A DNA stretch of 64,000 bases. Source: Maribacter cobaltidurans (GTDB lineage: Bacteria; Bacteroidota; Bacteroidia; Flavobacteriales; Flavobacteriaceae). The stretch is from the NCBI RefSeq assembly GCF_002269385.1, contig NZ_CP022957.1, forward strand, positions 4,575,958-4,639,957. Direction: 5' to 3'. Below the pieces are notes generated by a model. The model saw nothing but the letters and a program-made list of their open reading frames with translations. It was not told the DNA's origin and did not search any database. A program made the translations under genes and the position numbers. This document shows positions 27,551 to 38,373 of this stretch, piece after piece; within the stretch, counting starts at the first letter, position 1; each line of letters begins with the position of its first letter.

Positions 27551-29062
27551 ATGAAAAGAAAGTTGGAAATTATGGATACCACCCTAAGGGATGGTGAACA
27601 AACCTCTGGAGTATCCTTTTCAGCATCCGAAAAGCTTACTTTGGCCAAACTCCTTCTTGAAGAACTGAAGGTCGACCGTATTGAGGTGGCATCGGCCCGG
27701 GTATCTGAGGGAGAACTTCAAGCGGTTCAGCAAATTACGGAATGGGCTAAGGCTAATGAATACTTGGACAAAGTAGAGGTTCTAACCTTTGTTGATGGAG
27801 GCATTTCCTTAGACTGGATGGAAAAGGCTGGTGCCATTTCACAGAACTTATTGACAAAGGGTTCTTTAAACCACCTAACACATCAGTTAAAAAAAACACC
27901 GGAACAACATTTTAACGAAATCGCAGAGATTTTTAAGGCTGCATCAGAAAGAGGTATTATCAATAATATTTATCTGGAGGACTGGAGCAACGGTATGCGA
28001 AATTCTAAGGAGTATGTTTTTGAGTTTTTAGATTTTCTAACGACTCAACCCGTTAAACGCGTTCTTTTGCCAGATACCTTGGGGGTACTAACGTATAAGG
28101 AGACTTTTGATTTTATTTCCGAAATCGTAAAAAAATATCCTAAACTTCATATAGATTTTCATGGTCATAACGACTATGATTTAGGAGTGGCAAATGTTAT
28201 GGAAGCTATTAAGGCTGGATGCCATGGGCTACACTTGACCATAAACGGTATGGGTGAACGTGCCGGAAATGCACCTATGGCCAGTGCAATTGCAGTTATC
28301 AATGATTTTCTGCCTGATATAGATATTAACCTAAACGAAAAGGCGCTTTATAAGGTCAGTAAATTAGTATCTGCCTTTACAGGTATTAGTATTCCTTCCA
28401 ATAAACCTATAGTCGGGGAAAATGTTTTTACACAAACCGCTGGAATTCATGCGGATGGGGACAGTAAAAAAAATCTATATTTCAGCGACTTAATGCCGGA
28501 ACGTTTTGGAAGGAAACGTAAATATGCCTTGGGGAAAATGTCCGGAAAGGCGAATATTCAAAAAAACCTTCAGGAGCTTGGTTTAACACTTAACGAAGAT
28601 GAACTTAAGAAAGTAACCGCAAGGATTATTGAACTAGGCGATAAGAAGGAAAGGGTAACCAAAGATGATTTACCCTATATCATTTCCGATGTACTCGATA
28701 CGGACTTTCAACAAAAAGTTTTTGTGAAGTCCTATGTATTGACCCATGCTAAAGGACTAAAACCCTCTACCACGCTTTCGTTGGAAATTGACGGTAAAAT
28801 TTTTGAAGAAAATGCCTCTGGAGACGGTCAATATGATGCTTTTATGAATGCCTTGAGAAAAATTTATGCATCGCAAAATCTTGTTTTGCCTCGCCTGACC
28901 GATTATGCCGTTAGAATACCACCAGGTAGTGCTTCAGACGCTTTATGTGAAACCGTAATAACGTGGGACATAAATGGCAAGGAGTTTACCTCTCGCGGAT
29001 TGGATTCCGACCAAACAGTATCTGCTATTAAAGCCACAGAGAAAATGCTAAATATAATTTAA
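27551..29062 (+). CDS. leuA: 2-isopropylmalate synthase family protein
   Basis: Condenses acetyl-CoA with a 2-oxoacid. The 503 residues open EIMDTTLRDGEQTSGVSFSA (catalytic Arg and metal Asp). HGHNDYDLGVANVMEAIKAG gives the HxH metal site and NGMGERAGNAP follows. The C-terminal ~130 residues are a LeuA-type regulatory domain, which usually binds leucine. Position between leuD and leuB supports leucine synthesis. The sequence is of the divergent flavobacterial type; citramalate synthase (CimA) is the main alternative, but an ilvA gene is present in the facing operon, making a threonine route to isoleucine available. Confidence 0.85.
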   Translation: MKRKLEIMDTTLRDGEQTSGVSFSASEKLTLAKLLLEELKVDRIEVASARVSEGELQAVQQITEWAKANEYLDKVEVLTFVDGGISLDWMEKAGAISQNLLTKGSLNHLTHQLKKTPEQHFNEIAEIFKAASERGIINNIYLEDWSNGMRNSKEYVFEFLDFLTTQPVKRVLLPDTLGVLTYKETFDFISEIVKKYPKLHIDFHGHNDYDLGVANVMEAIKAGCHGLHLTINGMGERAGNAPMASAIAVINDFLPDIDINLNEKALYKVSKLVSAFTGISIPSNKPIVGENVFTQTAGIHADGDSKKNLYFSDLMPERFGRKRKYALGKMSGKANIQKNLQELGLTLNEDELKKVTARIIELGDKKERVTKDDLPYIISDVLDTDFQQKVFVKSYVLTHAKGLKPSTTLSLEIDGKIFEENASGDGQYDAFMNALRKIYASQNLVLPRLTDYAVRIPPGSASDALCETVITWDINGKEFTSRGLDSDQTVSAIKATEKMLNII

Positions 29063-29086
29063 TCAATAGAATAGAAAATTACTATA

Positions 29087-30142
29087 ATGAAACTAAACAT
29101 AGCGCTATTAGCCGGAGATGGAATAGGCCCAGAAGTTGTAGATCAAGCTGTAAAAGTATGCGATGCCATTGCAAATAAGTATAATCACGAAATATCGTGG
29201 AAACCTGCACTGACCGGTGCAGCTGCCATAGATGCGGTTGGCGAGCCCTATCCAGATGAAACTCACGAAATCTGTGCTAGTTCGGATGCGGTACTGTTTG
29301 GTGCAATTGGTCATCCACGATTTGATAATGATCCTTCCGCCAAAGTACGTCCGGAGCAAGGTCTTTTAAAAATGCGGCAAAAACTGGGTTTGTTCGCCAA
29401 CGTTAGGCCCACATTTACCTTTCCATCCCTAATTGATAAATCTCCTTTGAAAAGGGACAGAATAGAAGGAACCGATTTAATAATTCTGCGTGAATTGACT
29501 GGAGGTGTCTATTTTGGGGAAAGAGGAAGAAAAGACGATAACAATACCGCTTTTGATACAATGACCTATCAAAGATTCGAAATTGAGCGTCTTGCCCGAA
29601 AAGGATTTGAAATGGCCATGAAACGTTCCAAAAAATTATGTTGTGTGGACAAGGCCAATGTTTTGGAATCTTCCCGTTTATGGAGGGAGACCGTACAGGC
29701 CATGGAAAAGGAGTTTCCCGAAGTAACTGTTTCCTATGAATTTGTGGATGCCACTGCCATGCGCTTAATCCAATGGCCCAAAGGATATGATGTCATCATT
29801 ACCGCCAATCTTTTTGGGGACATTTTAACCGATGAAGCTTCCGTAATTTCTGGATCAATGGGATTAATGCCGTCTTCTTCCGTAGGTAGCAAAGTTTCAT
29901 TGTACGAGCCTATCCACGGTTCCTATCCGCAAGCCGCTGGTAAAGATATTGCCAACCCCTTGGCGACTGTTTTGTCCGCAGCAATGTTGTTTGAGGATTT
30001 GGAGTTGACCAAGGAAGCAGAAGAAATAAGAAGGGTTGTAAATAAATCACTTGCTGAAGGAATCGTGACCGAAGATTTAGCAGAAGGTGGTAAATCCTAT
30101 AAAACCAGTGAAGTTGGAGATTGGCTGGCCAAAAACATCTAA
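29087..30142 (+). CDS. leuB: 3-isopropylmalate dehydrogenase
   Basis: NAD-dependent oxidative decarboxylase, last specific step before the final transamination of leucine synthesis. The 351 residues show LLAGDGIGPEVVDQAVKV, AIGHPRFDN, LRELTGGVYFGERG (~128-141), VDKANVLESSRLWRE, the metal-binding Asp region NLFGDILTDEASVISGSMG and YEPIHGSYPQAAGKDIANP. Length is normal. Last gene of the leu operon, followed by an intrinsic terminator. Confidence 0.97.
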   Translation: MKLNIALLAGDGIGPEVVDQAVKVCDAIANKYNHEISWKPALTGAAAIDAVGEPYPDETHEICASSDAVLFGAIGHPRFDNDPSAKVRPEQGLLKMRQKLGLFANVRPTFTFPSLIDKSPLKRDRIEGTDLIILRELTGGVYFGERGRKDDNNTAFDTMTYQRFEIERLARKGFEMAMKRSKKLCCVDKANVLESSRLWRETVQAMEKEFPEVTVSYEFVDATAMRLIQWPKGYDVIITANLFGDILTDEASVISGSMGLMPSSSVGSKVSLYEPIHGSYPQAAGKDIANPLATVLSAAMLFEDLELTKEAEEIRRVVNKSLAEGIVTEDLAEGGKSYKTSEVGDWLAKNI

Positions 30143-30164
30143 TCAATTCACTTTAATAAAACAT

Positions 30165-30197
30165 AAAACCCTCAATATTGAAATATTGAGGGTTTTC
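30165..30197. terminator. Intrinsic terminator after leuB (bidirectional)
   Basis: AAAACCCTCAATAT / ATATTGAGGGTTTT around a short loop, with flanking A and T runs. It lies between the convergent leuB and serine hydrolase genes and can stop both. Confidence 0.88.
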
Positions 30198-30214
30198 TTT
30201 TGATAATAATGGAA

Positions 30215-31477
30215 TTATAAGCTCGCCAAAGCATCTGGTGATAATTCGTATATATGTTTAACAATTTCCCTTAGTTCTGGTATAACCGTCCTTGCCAATC
30301 GGGAATTGTTGTTCATTAACACACAAATACCCAAATCTGAATCAGGGAAAAGTGCAATTTCATTTCTATAACTATTAACACTTCCGCCGTGATGTACTAT
30401 GGTTTCCTCTTTATTGGTTGTTTCATTCTTCATTGTGTGGACTCTCCATCCAAAAGCATAAGCTGATTTTAAATGTCCTTCCCAACGTTGATAATACTTA
30501 TTGTTCTCGTTCAATTCGATAAAAGGCTCAAAAGCTTTTTCCAAGGTATTTTTTGTCATAACAGCAGAATTATGCCCCAACAAAAACCGCATCCATTTGG
30601 CCATATCTATTGAACTAGCGTCGATTCCTCCAGCGGCTACAGCGTTATAATAATTATTTTTTAATGCTAAAACGCGCCAGTTGTTTCCATTTTTCGAATG
30701 GGGTTCAGCAATATTTTTATTTTCTATAAATGAGTGATGGTCCATCATAGTATTGGACATACCCAAGGGCTTGAAAAACCGGTCCATCAACAAAGAACTG
30801 ATATCCTCTCCAGTCGCCTGCAACATGACTTCTTGGCTCAAGGCAAACATGGCATTTTGATAACTATATTGTACACCGGGCTCGCTTAAAGGCTCTACAT
30901 GTTTAAATTGTTCGGCAATCTTGCCCATGGACAACCCGGCTTCGACCAAGTTAGTATAGCTGTGATATGGTGTACCAGAGGTGTGCGATAGTATGTGCGC
31001 TATTTTTATCTTTTTTGTGTTGTCGCTATCTCCAAAAGCAAACTGGGGAAGGTAATCTGCGACTTTATCCATGAAGTCAAAAGTGCCTTCTTCCACTAAT
31101 TTTGCCGCTAGAACACCGGTAAAACCTTTAGACAGTGAACCCAGCCGGAATATCGTCTCTCCATCTACCAGAATGTCCTTTTTACTATTACGTTTACCAT
31201 AACCTTCCGCCAATAAAATGGAATCACCTTTAACGATACTTACTCCGGCTCCAACGAGTTCTCCCGACTTTAAAGCCTGAACAAAGTATTCATTAACAGC
31301 TATTTCCAACGCTTTTTTTCTGGAAGCATAGATTTTAGCCTCCTTTTGAATGGCCAGTTGATTCGGAAAGTTGACTTTGGAAACTTCCTCTGATCTAATG
31401 TCTATAGTCGCTGCAGAAAAAGTAAAAAGAATAAGCACCAATAAAAAGGCACCTAAAATGAGTTTTAAACGTTGCAC
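30215..31477 (-). CDS. Class C beta-lactamase-fold serine hydrolase
   Basis: Exported serine hydrolase of the beta-lactamase/DD-peptidase fold. The start is GTG at 31477, which gives an N-terminal hydrophobic segment (LKLILGAFLLVLILFTFSAA). SxxK is SLSKG (~114), the YxN motif is YSYQN (~202) and the KTG equivalent is HHGGS (~362). The 420 residues suit esterases and D-amino-acid peptidases of the family; true beta-lactamase activity is not implied. It sits alone between the leu and ilv operons, downstream of the MFS gene. Confidence 0.88.
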   Translation of the reverse strand: MQRLKLILGAFLLVLILFTFSAATIDIRSEEVSKVNFPNQLAIQKEAKIYASRKKALEIAVNEYFVQALKSGELVGAGVSIVKGDSILLAEGYGKRNSKKDILVDGETIFRLGSLSKGFTGVLAAKLVEEGTFDFMDKVADYLPQFAFGDSDNTKKIKIAHILSHTSGTPYHSYTNLVEAGLSMGKIAEQFKHVEPLSEPGVQYSYQNAMFALSQEVMLQATGEDISSLLMDRFFKPLGMSNTMMDHHSFIENKNIAEPHSKNGNNWRVLALKNNYYNAVAAGGIDASSIDMAKWMRFLLGHNSAVMTKNTLEKAFEPFIELNENNKYYQRWEGHLKSAYAFGWRVHTMKNETTNKEETIVHHGGSVNSYRNEIALFPDSDLGICVLMNNNSRLARTVIPELREIVKHIYELSPDALASL

Positions 31478-31574
31478 TTTAAAGAATGATTTAAGTATAA
31501 TTTCTAACGTACAAATTAGAAATTAATTACGACAAAAACCATAAAGTTGTGAAAGCACTATATTGAGTTGTCAA

Positions 31575-32774
31575 TTAGGAACTTAACGCTACTTTCTTAG
31601 ATTTTCCTTCCTTTTGTTTTCGGTATAAATAGATTGCAATGGCCAATATAACCCCGCAAGCAGCCAAAATACCACCTACCAAACTAGAATACACCACCTC
31701 AAAACCAAAAGCCATGGGTAAACCAGCTAAATAGGCACCAGAAGCGTTACCCATATTAAAAGCACTTTGGTTCATGGAAGAACCCAACATTTCGGATCCT
31801 TTTGCTGTATTTATAATGGCCATTTGAATGGGGGTAGAAACTGTAAATGCAATGGCCCCTATTAAGAAAGTAAATACCATAAGTAGGTAGGGATTAGTGG
31901 CTATAAACATATTTATAACCAAGACCACCGACATAACGGAAAGACTTATTATTACTGCTCTTAAAGGAGAAAATATTTCTGCCATCTTTGCGCCTACAAA
32001 ATTCCCAAATACCATCCCTAAACCGGCAAGCATCATGGCATATCCCACAAAATGATCTTCCAACCCGGCCACATCCTTTATCAATGGCGCTATATAACTA
32101 TACCAAGCAAAAAAGCCTCCCGTGCCAATGGTGGTCAAAGCAATCATGGCCCATAGTTGTTTATTTCTAAGAGCATCAGACAATTTTACTTTGGGACTAC
32201 CGGTAGTCGCTTCCATTCTGGGCATCCAAAGCTGAAGCGTAGTTAAGGTCAATACCCCAACAATGCCAACCAAAAAGAAAGAAGTACTCCAACCGAACTC
32301 TTGACCAATATATGTCCCTACGGGAACACCAATGACGTTGGCCACCGTTAAACCGGAAAACATAATGGCGATACCTTGCGCAGATTTACCTTCTCTTGCC
32401 AATTTCATGGCCACCACTGCTCCAATACCAAAAAATGCTCCATGGGGAATACCGGACAAGAAGCGTAAAACCAGTAATGTACCATAGTTAGTGGCCAAAC
32501 CGGACAAGGAATTGAACAAGGTGAACCAAATCATCAATAGGAACAACATCCGTTTTGGTGATAGTTTGGAACCAAGGCTAGTTAGCAAGGGAGCTCCAAC
32601 AACAACACCAAAGGCATAAGACGCTATAAAATGTCCGGCTTCGGAAATTGTTATTCCCAAAGAATTAGACACTTCGGTCAATATGCCCATAATAACGAAC
32701 TCCGTCAGACCAATACCAAATCCTCCAATGGCCAAGGCAAACAATGCTTTTTTGTTCGATGGATTAATATTCAT
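31575..32774 (-). CDS. MFS transporter, DHA1 (AraJ/YdhP-like) type
   Basis: Inner-membrane exporter with about 12 transmembrane helices in 399 residues. The beginning (ALAIGGFGIGLTEFVIMGIL), LPHG-like FLSGIPHGAFFGIGAVVAMK and the proline/glycine-rich VANVIGVPVGTYIGQ (motif C of drug:H+ antiporters) place it with the sugar/arabinose-efflux and drug-efflux group. The substrate is unknown. Preceded by a perfect TAACTTTG and a small palindrome in its leader. Confidence 0.9.
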   Translation of the reverse strand: MNINPSNKKALFALAIGGFGIGLTEFVIMGILTEVSNSLGITISEAGHFIASYAFGVVVGAPLLTSLGSKLSPKRMLFLLMIWFTLFNSLSGLATNYGTLLVLRFLSGIPHGAFFGIGAVVAMKLAREGKSAQGIAIMFSGLTVANVIGVPVGTYIGQEFGWSTSFFLVGIVGVLTLTTLQLWMPRMEATTGSPKVKLSDALRNKQLWAMIALTTIGTGGFFAWYSYIAPLIKDVAGLEDHFVGYAMMLAGLGMVFGNFVGAKMAEIFSPLRAVIISLSVMSVVLVINMFIATNPYLLMVFTFLIGAIAFTVSTPIQMAIINTAKGSEMLGSSMNQSAFNMGNASGAYLAGLPMAFGFEVVYSSLVGGILAACGVILAIAIYLYRKQKEGKSKKVALSS

Positions 32775-32791
32775 TCTTTATAAATAACACT

Positions 32792-32824
32792 GGGTAACTA
32801 CCCAAGAATTTTGGGGCAAAGTTA
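32792..32824 (-). promoter_or_regulatory. MFS gene -7 element and leader palindrome
   Basis: On the minus strand TAACTTTG (32824-32817) matches TAnnTTTG exactly. Between the expected start (about 32810) and the ATG lies the palindrome GGGTA-AC-TACCC (32792-32803), a possible operator. Confidence 0.5.
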
Positions 32825-33033
32825 ACGAACTTGTTTAGTACTTAGTATCACAGCATTATCCTATTTATATTCAATATTAACCTAAATTGTTAGTATTTTG
32901 TTAAGTATTGATAAAATGGCATATAATTTCAATTTTGTGCAAAATCGAAATCTGTTTTTAGGAGCTAAATAATTTGGCTTACAATAAAGACGGATAACAG
33001 CACTTTCCGAAGAGAACAAAGAACAATTAAACG

Positions 33034-33813
33034 TTAATCATCCAATTTCATTAATTCAATATTTTTGAATTCTATAGGATGTCCTTCTGCCTGAAGTGCT
33101 ACATAGCCTTCACTTAGAATTTTTGGGTAACCATTTTTAATAAGTTCCTTGGCAAATTCATCTGAGTCATCATACTGGGCGGCACTATATTCCAAAACCT
33201 TCTTACCATTAATTTTATGGGTAATTAATTTGCTACCATGTACTTCCAATTCCATTTTCACCCAAGCAGTATCATTAATTGCCGGGTAATTTGAATTCGT
33301 GCAATGCTCCGTGACTAAGCGATTGTTCATTTCAATATGCGTTCCAGCTGTGCATACGTTTCCAGTAAAACGTTCCATTTTTCCATCACCGCCTAAAATT
33401 TGGGCTTCAGGTGCCACTAATAACACTTGACCCAACGGTAATTTGGAGGGATGTAGGGAATGATATTTAATACCACTGTTTTTGAAAGCCCAAGAGGGTG
33501 CGCCAGTTACTTTCTCTCCAATAAATCGATACTCTAAACGTAGTTTGAATTGAGAAAGTTTTTCCTTATAGAAAATATGCCCAAATTTATTATCAAAAGT
33601 GTCGTAACCGTCATAGCTAACTACTAATTTACCATCTTTTACTCGAAAGGTATTAAGATAATTCACCCCGTATTTCTCACCTGTAAACTTTGGTGACCAT
33701 CCTTCCAAATCTTTACCGTTAAAGATAGAAACCCATACCCCTTCCTTTTTTTGAACACTGGAGCAACTTACAAAAAAGATAATTGTAATTACTGTGCACC
33801 ATTTACTCCTCAT
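33034..33813 (-). CDS. DUF1080 (3-keto-disaccharide hydrolase type) lipoprotein
   Basis: A 259-residue lipoprotein with signal MRSKWCTVITIIFFVSCSS (lipid-bearing Cys at 17 or 6). FNGKDLEGWSPKFTGEKYG, FRVKDGKLVVSYDGY, NSGIKYHSLHP, TEHCTNSNYPAINDTAWVK and the end EGYVALQAEGHPIEFKNIEL are the DUF1080 signature. The domain is a concanavalin-like sandwich; some relatives hydrolyse 3-keto-glycosides. No sugar dehydrogenase is nearby, so the substrate is open. Its own promoter separates it from gapN. Confidence 0.85.
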   Translation of the reverse strand: MRSKWCTVITIIFFVSCSSVQKKEGVWVSIFNGKDLEGWSPKFTGEKYGVNYLNTFRVKDGKLVVSYDGYDTFDNKFGHIFYKEKLSQFKLRLEYRFIGEKVTGAPSWAFKNSGIKYHSLHPSKLPLGQVLLVAPEAQILGGDGKMERFTGNVCTAGTHIEMNNRLVTEHCTNSNYPAINDTAWVKMELEVHGSKLITHKINGKKVLEYSAAQYDDSDEFAKELIKNGYPKILSEGYVALQAEGHPIEFKNIELMKLDD

Positions 33814-33850
33814 CTTTTTACATTTTAAATCATCTTCTTATAAGTTGCCT

Positions 33851-33881
33851 CAAATTTTACTATCACATTTAACTGTCCCAA
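33851..33881 (-). promoter_or_regulatory. Promoter of the DUF1080 gene
   Basis: Minus strand: TTG at 33881-33879, 20 bases, AAAATTTG at 33858-33851 (7 of 8 to TAnnTTTG), 38 bases before the ATG. Confidence 0.5.
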
Positions 33882-33948
33882 ACTCGTGAAAATTCAACTA
33901 AATAATTAAAGTATAGGGTTTATAGTATTGACTATCTGAAAATTAACC

Positions 33949-35538
33949 TTATAATATATAATCCGTACTTACAAAATTGGAGACCTTGGCTTCTAATAAT
34001 TGCTGAACGGTTTCCGTATTTAAATCGTTATCCTTGAAGGCAACAAAGGTTCTAATAGAGAATGATCGTAAGGCATCATGAACACTTAAAGTGGCTTGTG
34101 CAGAATCCTTTCTACCCGTAAACGGATACACATCAGGACCACGTTGGCAAGAACTGTTTAGATTAACACGACAAACGAGGTTCACCAAAGTATCGATCAA
34201 CGGAGATAATGTATAAACATCCTTCCCAAAAAGACTTACCTGTTGGCCATAATTGCTTTCCGCCATATCATCTAAAGGTTCCTCAATATTTGAAAAAGAT
34301 AGCACGGGTATAATCGGACCAAATTGTTCCTCTTGGTATACTCTCATATCCTTGGTTACTGGATATAATACCGCTGGCCATATATAGTTGTCAAAATGTT
34401 TACCCCCTTTTTTATTTAAAATCTTGGCCCCCTTGGAAACCGCATCATCAATAAGTTCCTGTATATATGCGGGCTTTCCAGGTTCTGGCAGTGGAGTCAA
34501 TTTAACACCTTCTTCCCAAGGATTTCCAAACTTTAATTTATCTACCTCATCAGCAAACTTTTTTAAGAAAGTTTCCCGCACTTCATCGTGAACATAGATA
34601 ACTTTTAAAGCCGTGCAACGCTGACCATTAAAAGATAGCGTACCTGTCAAGCACTCGTTTATGGTAAGGTCCATATCCGCATCCGGCAATATAATGGCTG
34701 GGTTTTTGGCCTCTAGCCCCAATACCAAACGTAATCGATTACTTTTAGGGTGTTGATCCTGTAAGGCATTGGCAGATTTACTATTTCCAATCAAGGCCAA
34801 TACGTCAACCTTTCCCGTTTTCATAATGGGTGCAGCAACCGTTCTACCCCGTCCAAAAATAATGTTGACCACGCCTTTTGGAAAGGCTGTTTGAAAGGCT
34901 TCCAGCAGAGGTGTAATAAGTAATACACCGTGCTTTGCGGGTTTAAAAATGGTAGTGTTTCCCATGATGATGGCAGGAATCAAGAGGGCAAAAGTCTCGT
35001 TCAAAGGATAGTTATAGGGTCCCAAACAAAGTACCACACCCAAAGGTCCTCTTTTAATGTGTGCATAAACCCCATCATGTTTTTGGAACTTCGCCGCATT
35101 CCGGTCCAAATTCTTATAATCCTCTATGGTATCCTCTACGTACTCCACTGTTCTATCAAACTCCTTTTGGGAATCCGGTAAGGATTTTCCAATTTCCCAC
35201 ATGAGATATTTTACAACAACATCCCTCTTGGTCTTCATCTGTTTTACAAAATTCTCCATACAGATGATACGGTCCCTTACATGCATTGTAGGCCAGACCC
35301 CCTGACCTCTGTCATAGGCGTTCAATGCCGAATCCAAGGCCTCCAAAGCCTCAGCTTCCTGTAAATCCGGAACGCTACCTAGTAGTGTAGGTTTATACTC
35401 ATCCGATGAAGAAATGGTGGAATAAACATCGGTAGTTTCCCCTTTCCATTCTTTTAATTTTCCACCTACCAAATAGGTTGTTTGGTGAATTTGTTTGTCT
35501 ATTGCAAATTCCTTGGGTATGTCGGTTTTTTTAATCAT
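33949..35538 (-). CDS. gapN: NADP-dependent glyceraldehyde-3-phosphate dehydrogenase (non-phosphorylating)
   Basis: Aldehyde dehydrogenase-superfamily enzyme oxidising glyceraldehyde-3-phosphate to 3-phosphoglycerate with NADPH formation. The start at 35538 ([11 protein letters not shown]) lies 10 bases after the ilvA stop; the open frame extends into ilvA but that is unlikely to be used. Visible are [20 protein letters not shown], the [18 protein letters not shown] segment (Glu) and the nucleophile Cys in [10 protein letters not shown]. It has 529 residues. It is the last gene of the ilv operon, which may tie NADPH supply to ketol-acid reductoisomerase (inference). Confidence 0.88.
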   Translation of the reverse strand: MIKKTDIPKEFAIDKQIHQTTYLVGGKLKEWKGETTDVYSTISSSDEYKPTLLGSVPDLQEAEALEALDSALNAYDRGQGVWPTMHVRDRIICMENFVKQMKTKRDVVVKYLMWEIGKSLPDSQKEFDRTVEYVEDTIEDYKNLDRNAAKFQKHDGVYAHIKRGPLGVVLCLGPYNYPLNETFALLIPAIIMGNTTIFKPAKHGVLLITPLLEAFQTAFPKGVVNIIFGRGRTVAAPIMKTGKVDVLALIGNSKSANALQDQHPKSNRLRLVLGLEAKNPAIILPDADMDLTINECLTGTLSFNGQRCTALKVIYVHDEVRETFLKKFADEVDKLKFGNPWEEGVKLTPLPEPGKPAYIQELIDDAVSKGAKILNKKGGKHFDNYIWPAVLYPVTKDMRVYQEEQFGPIIPVLSFSNIEEPLDDMAESNYGQQVSLFGKDVYTLSPLIDTLVNLVCRVNLNSSCQRGPDVYPFTGRKDSAQATLSVHDALRSFSIRTFVAFKDNDLNTETVQQLLEAKVSNFVSTDYIL

Positions 35539-35548
35539 TGTTGAAATT

Positions 35549-36799
35549 TTATACCAAATATTGAAATAAATCCGGTTTGTCATTAATATAATCCCCGAAA
35601 AAATTATTGGCCTTCATCCTATCCATTAAAGGCTGCAAGTCTTCAGGGTTTTTTAGTTCGATTCCCACGACGGCGGGTGCATTTTCCTTGCTCGATTTTT
35701 TGGAGTACTCAAAATGTGTAATATCGTCCGTTGGGCCTAAAATTTCGGCCACAAATTGTTTAAGTGCTCCTGGTCGTTGCGGAAATCTTACGATAAAATA
35801 GTGTTTTAATTTTCCATATAAAAGGGCCCGCTCCTTTATTTCTGCAGTCCTTGTAATATCATTGTTACTGCCACTAACAATACATACTACATTTTTGCCC
35901 TTAATTTCTTCTTTATAGCTATCCAAAGCGGAAATACTCAAAGCCCCGGCAGGTTCTACCACTATCGCATCCCTGTTATACAAATCTAATATAGCTTGGC
36001 ATACCTTTCCTTCATGTACTGTTATGATATCGTGAAGATTCTTCCTGCAAATCGCAAATGTTAAATCCCCTACCTTCTTAACCGCGGCCCCATCTATGAA
36101 TTTATCGATATCGGAAAGCTCAGTATTCCTATTATTTTCCATGGATGTTTTCATGGAAGGAGCTCCAAAGGGTTCCACACCTATAATCTTGGTTTTGGGA
36201 GACAGCGACTTGAAAACGGCAGAAAGTCCCGATGCCAATCCCCCTCCTCCAATGGCCACGAAAATATAGTCAATGGGCTCATCAGCTTGTTCCAACAATT
36301 CCAAACCCACGGTTCCTTGGCCTTCTATAACCTTGGGGTCATCGAAAGGATGTATAAAGGTCTTTTTACCTTCAATACAGTATGTCATGGCGGCATTAAA
36401 GGAATCATCGAAGGTATCTCCTTCCAAGACAACGGTTACCCATTCTTCCCCAAACATTTTGGTTTGTTCCACCTTCTGTTTTGGAGTAACGGCGGGCATG
36501 TAAATTGTGGCCTCAATTTTTAAATGCTTGCAGGCAAAGGCTACACCTTGCGCATGATTTCCTGCACTTGCACACACTACACCATGTTTTCTTTCTTCCA
36601 AGGAAAGGGAGTGTATCTTATTAAAAGCTCCCCTAATCTTGTAAGATCGTACGCGTTGTAAATCTTCCCTTTTTAAAAGTATATTGGCACCATACTGTTT
36701 GGAAAGACGTATGCTAGTAGCAAGCGGCGTTACCTCCGATACTTGCCGAATGGTCAACGCCGCTTTTTTTATATCCTCTACCTTGGGAAAATACTCCAT
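35549..36799 (-). CDS. ilvA: Threonine ammonia-lyase (biosynthetic)
   Basis: PLP enzyme converting threonine to 2-oxobutyrate, the first step of isoleucine synthesis. Residues 1-330 are the fold-type II catalytic domain, with the PLP lysine in [14 protein letters not shown] (~53), [14 protein letters not shown] (~79) and GGGGLASG. The last ~80 residues ([18 protein letters not shown]) form one ACT-like regulatory domain, giving the short 416-residue form. It lies 34 bases after ilvC and 10 before gapN. Confidence 0.95.
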   Translation of the reverse strand: MEYFPKVEDIKKAALTIRQVSEVTPLATSIRLSKQYGANILLKREDLQRVRSYKIRGAFNKIHSLSLEERKHGVVCASAGNHAQGVAFACKHLKIEATIYMPAVTPKQKVEQTKMFGEEWVTVVLEGDTFDDSFNAAMTYCIEGKKTFIHPFDDPKVIEGQGTVGLELLEQADEPIDYIFVAIGGGGLASGLSAVFKSLSPKTKIIGVEPFGAPSMKTSMENNRNTELSDIDKFIDGAAVKKVGDLTFAICRKNLHDIITVHEGKVCQAILDLYNRDAIVVEPAGALSISALDSYKEEIKGKNVVCIVSGSNNDITRTAEIKERALLYGKLKHYFIVRFPQRPGALKQFVAEILGPTDDITHFEYSKKSSKENAPAVVGIELKNPEDLQPLMDRMKANNFFGDYINDKPDLFQYLV

Positions 36800-36833
36800 A
36801 GGCTTATTGGTAAAGGTTTAGTTTTGCTATAAA

Positions 36834-38309
36834 TTATACTATAGGTTTCATTGCGGTCATGGACTCCCTCAAGCGCGCGCCTACAATTTCCACAGGATGT
36901 TCCCGTAATTGTTTGTTGACCGCTATCAGTTTCGCATTGTCCACATCATTGTCCTCACCTTCACCATAGTGCTTACCTATGACATCAACATCAATTTTCT
37001 TCATAAAATCCGCCAACAACGGTTTACAGGCGTGATCGAACAAATAACAGCCATATTCTGCCGTATCTGAAATAACCCTGTTCATTTCAAACAGTTTCTT
37101 TCTTGCAATGGTATTGGCAATCAGCGGTGTTTCATGTAAGGATTCATAATAGGCAGACTCGCCAATGATACCTGATTCCGTCATGGACTCATAGGCCAAC
37201 TCCACACCGGCACGAACCATGGCAACCATCAATACGCCATTGTCATAATATTCCTGTTCGGTAATTTCATTATCCCCAGCAGGTGTTTTCTCAAAAGCTG
37301 TTTCGCCGGTTTCCGCTCTCCAAGTCAATAGGTTTTTATCATCGTTGGCCCAATCCTCCATCATGGTTTTAGAAAAATGTCCAGTCATGATATCATCCAT
37401 ATGTTTCTGAAACAAAGGTCTCATGATGTCCTTCAGTTCCTCAGAAAGCTCAAATGCCTTTATTTTTGCAGGATTGGATAAACGATCCATCATATTGGTG
37501 ATTCCACCATATTTCATTCCCTCGGTAATGGTTTCCCAACCATACTGAATCAATTTGGAAGCATATCCCGGTTCGATTCCTTTCTCGATCATTTTATCAA
37601 AACAAAGAATGGAACCTGTTTGCAGCAATCCACATAGAATGGTCTGCTCTCCCATAAGATCCGATTTAACCTCGGCAACAAAGGAAGATTCCAAAACACC
37701 GGCTTTATGACCACCCGTTGCAGCGGCATAGGCCTTGGCCTGCTCTAATCCTTTTCCCTCGGGATCATTCTCTGGATGAACGGCAATCAAAGTTGGCACC
37801 CCAAATCCTCTTTTGTACTCTTCCCTCACTTCTGAGCCTGGACTCTTCGGCGCAACCATAATTACGGTAAGGTCTTCCCTAATTTTTGTTCCTTCTTCCA
37901 CAATATTAAAACCATGGGAATAGGATAATGTGGCACCTTTTTTCATTAGTGGCATTACTGCGCCAACTACCTGTGTATGTTGTTTATCCGGAGTAAGATT
38001 AATGACCAAGTCCGCACTTGGAATAAGTTCTTCATATGTTCCAACGGTAAAGCCATTTTCCGTGGCATTGATGTAGGATTGTCTCTTTTCTTTAATGGCA
38101 GCATCCCTAAGAGTATACGCAATATCCAATCCGGAATCCCTCATGTTCAATCCTTGGTTCAACCCTTGGGCACCGCAACCAACGATTACAATTTTCTTTC
38201 CTTTTAGAGCAGTTACACCATCTGAAAATTCAGCTGGGTCCATAAATCTACATTTTCCCAATTGTGTTAATTGGTCTCTTAACGACAGCGTATTAAAGTA
38301 GTTTGACAT
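36834..38309 (-). CDS. ilvC: Ketol-acid reductoisomerase, class II
   Basis: NADPH-dependent enzyme that rearranges and reduces acetolactate or acetohydroxybutyrate. At 491 residues it is the long, E. coli-like class II form with a duplicated C-terminal domain. Visible are the nucleotide-binding [20 protein letters not shown] (~35-54), [17 protein letters not shown], and the metal-binding region [15 protein letters not shown]. It lies between ilvN and ilvA. Confidence 0.97.
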   Translation of the reverse strand: MSNYFNTLSLRDQLTQLGKCRFMDPAEFSDGVTALKGKKIVIVGCGAQGLNQGLNMRDSGLDIAYTLRDAAIKEKRQSYINATENGFTVGTYEELIPSADLVINLTPDKQHTQVVGAVMPLMKKGATLSYSHGFNIVEEGTKIREDLTVIMVAPKSPGSEVREEYKRGFGVPTLIAVHPENDPEGKGLEQAKAYAAATGGHKAGVLESSFVAEVKSDLMGEQTILCGLLQTGSILCFDKMIEKGIEPGYASKLIQYGWETITEGMKYGGITNMMDRLSNPAKIKAFELSEELKDIMRPLFQKHMDDIMTGHFSKTMMEDWANDDKNLLTWRAETGETAFEKTPAGDNEITEQEYYDNGVLMVAMVRAGVELAYESMTESGIIGESAYYESLHETPLIANTIARKKLFEMNRVISDTAEYGCYLFDHACKPLLADFMKKIDVDVIGKHYGEGEDNDVDNAKLIAVNKQLREHPVEIVGARLRESMTAMKPIV

Positions 38310-38373
38310 TTTGTGTATTGTTTTTAAGTGTAATTTATCCCTTTGGGAATTGTTTAGTTATTATTCTAATGTA

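Noticed and set aside
30215..31477. A beta-lactamase resistance gene
   Set aside because: The class C fold motifs are those of the wide serine-hydrolase family; nothing points to antibiotic hydrolysis, so resistance is not claimed.
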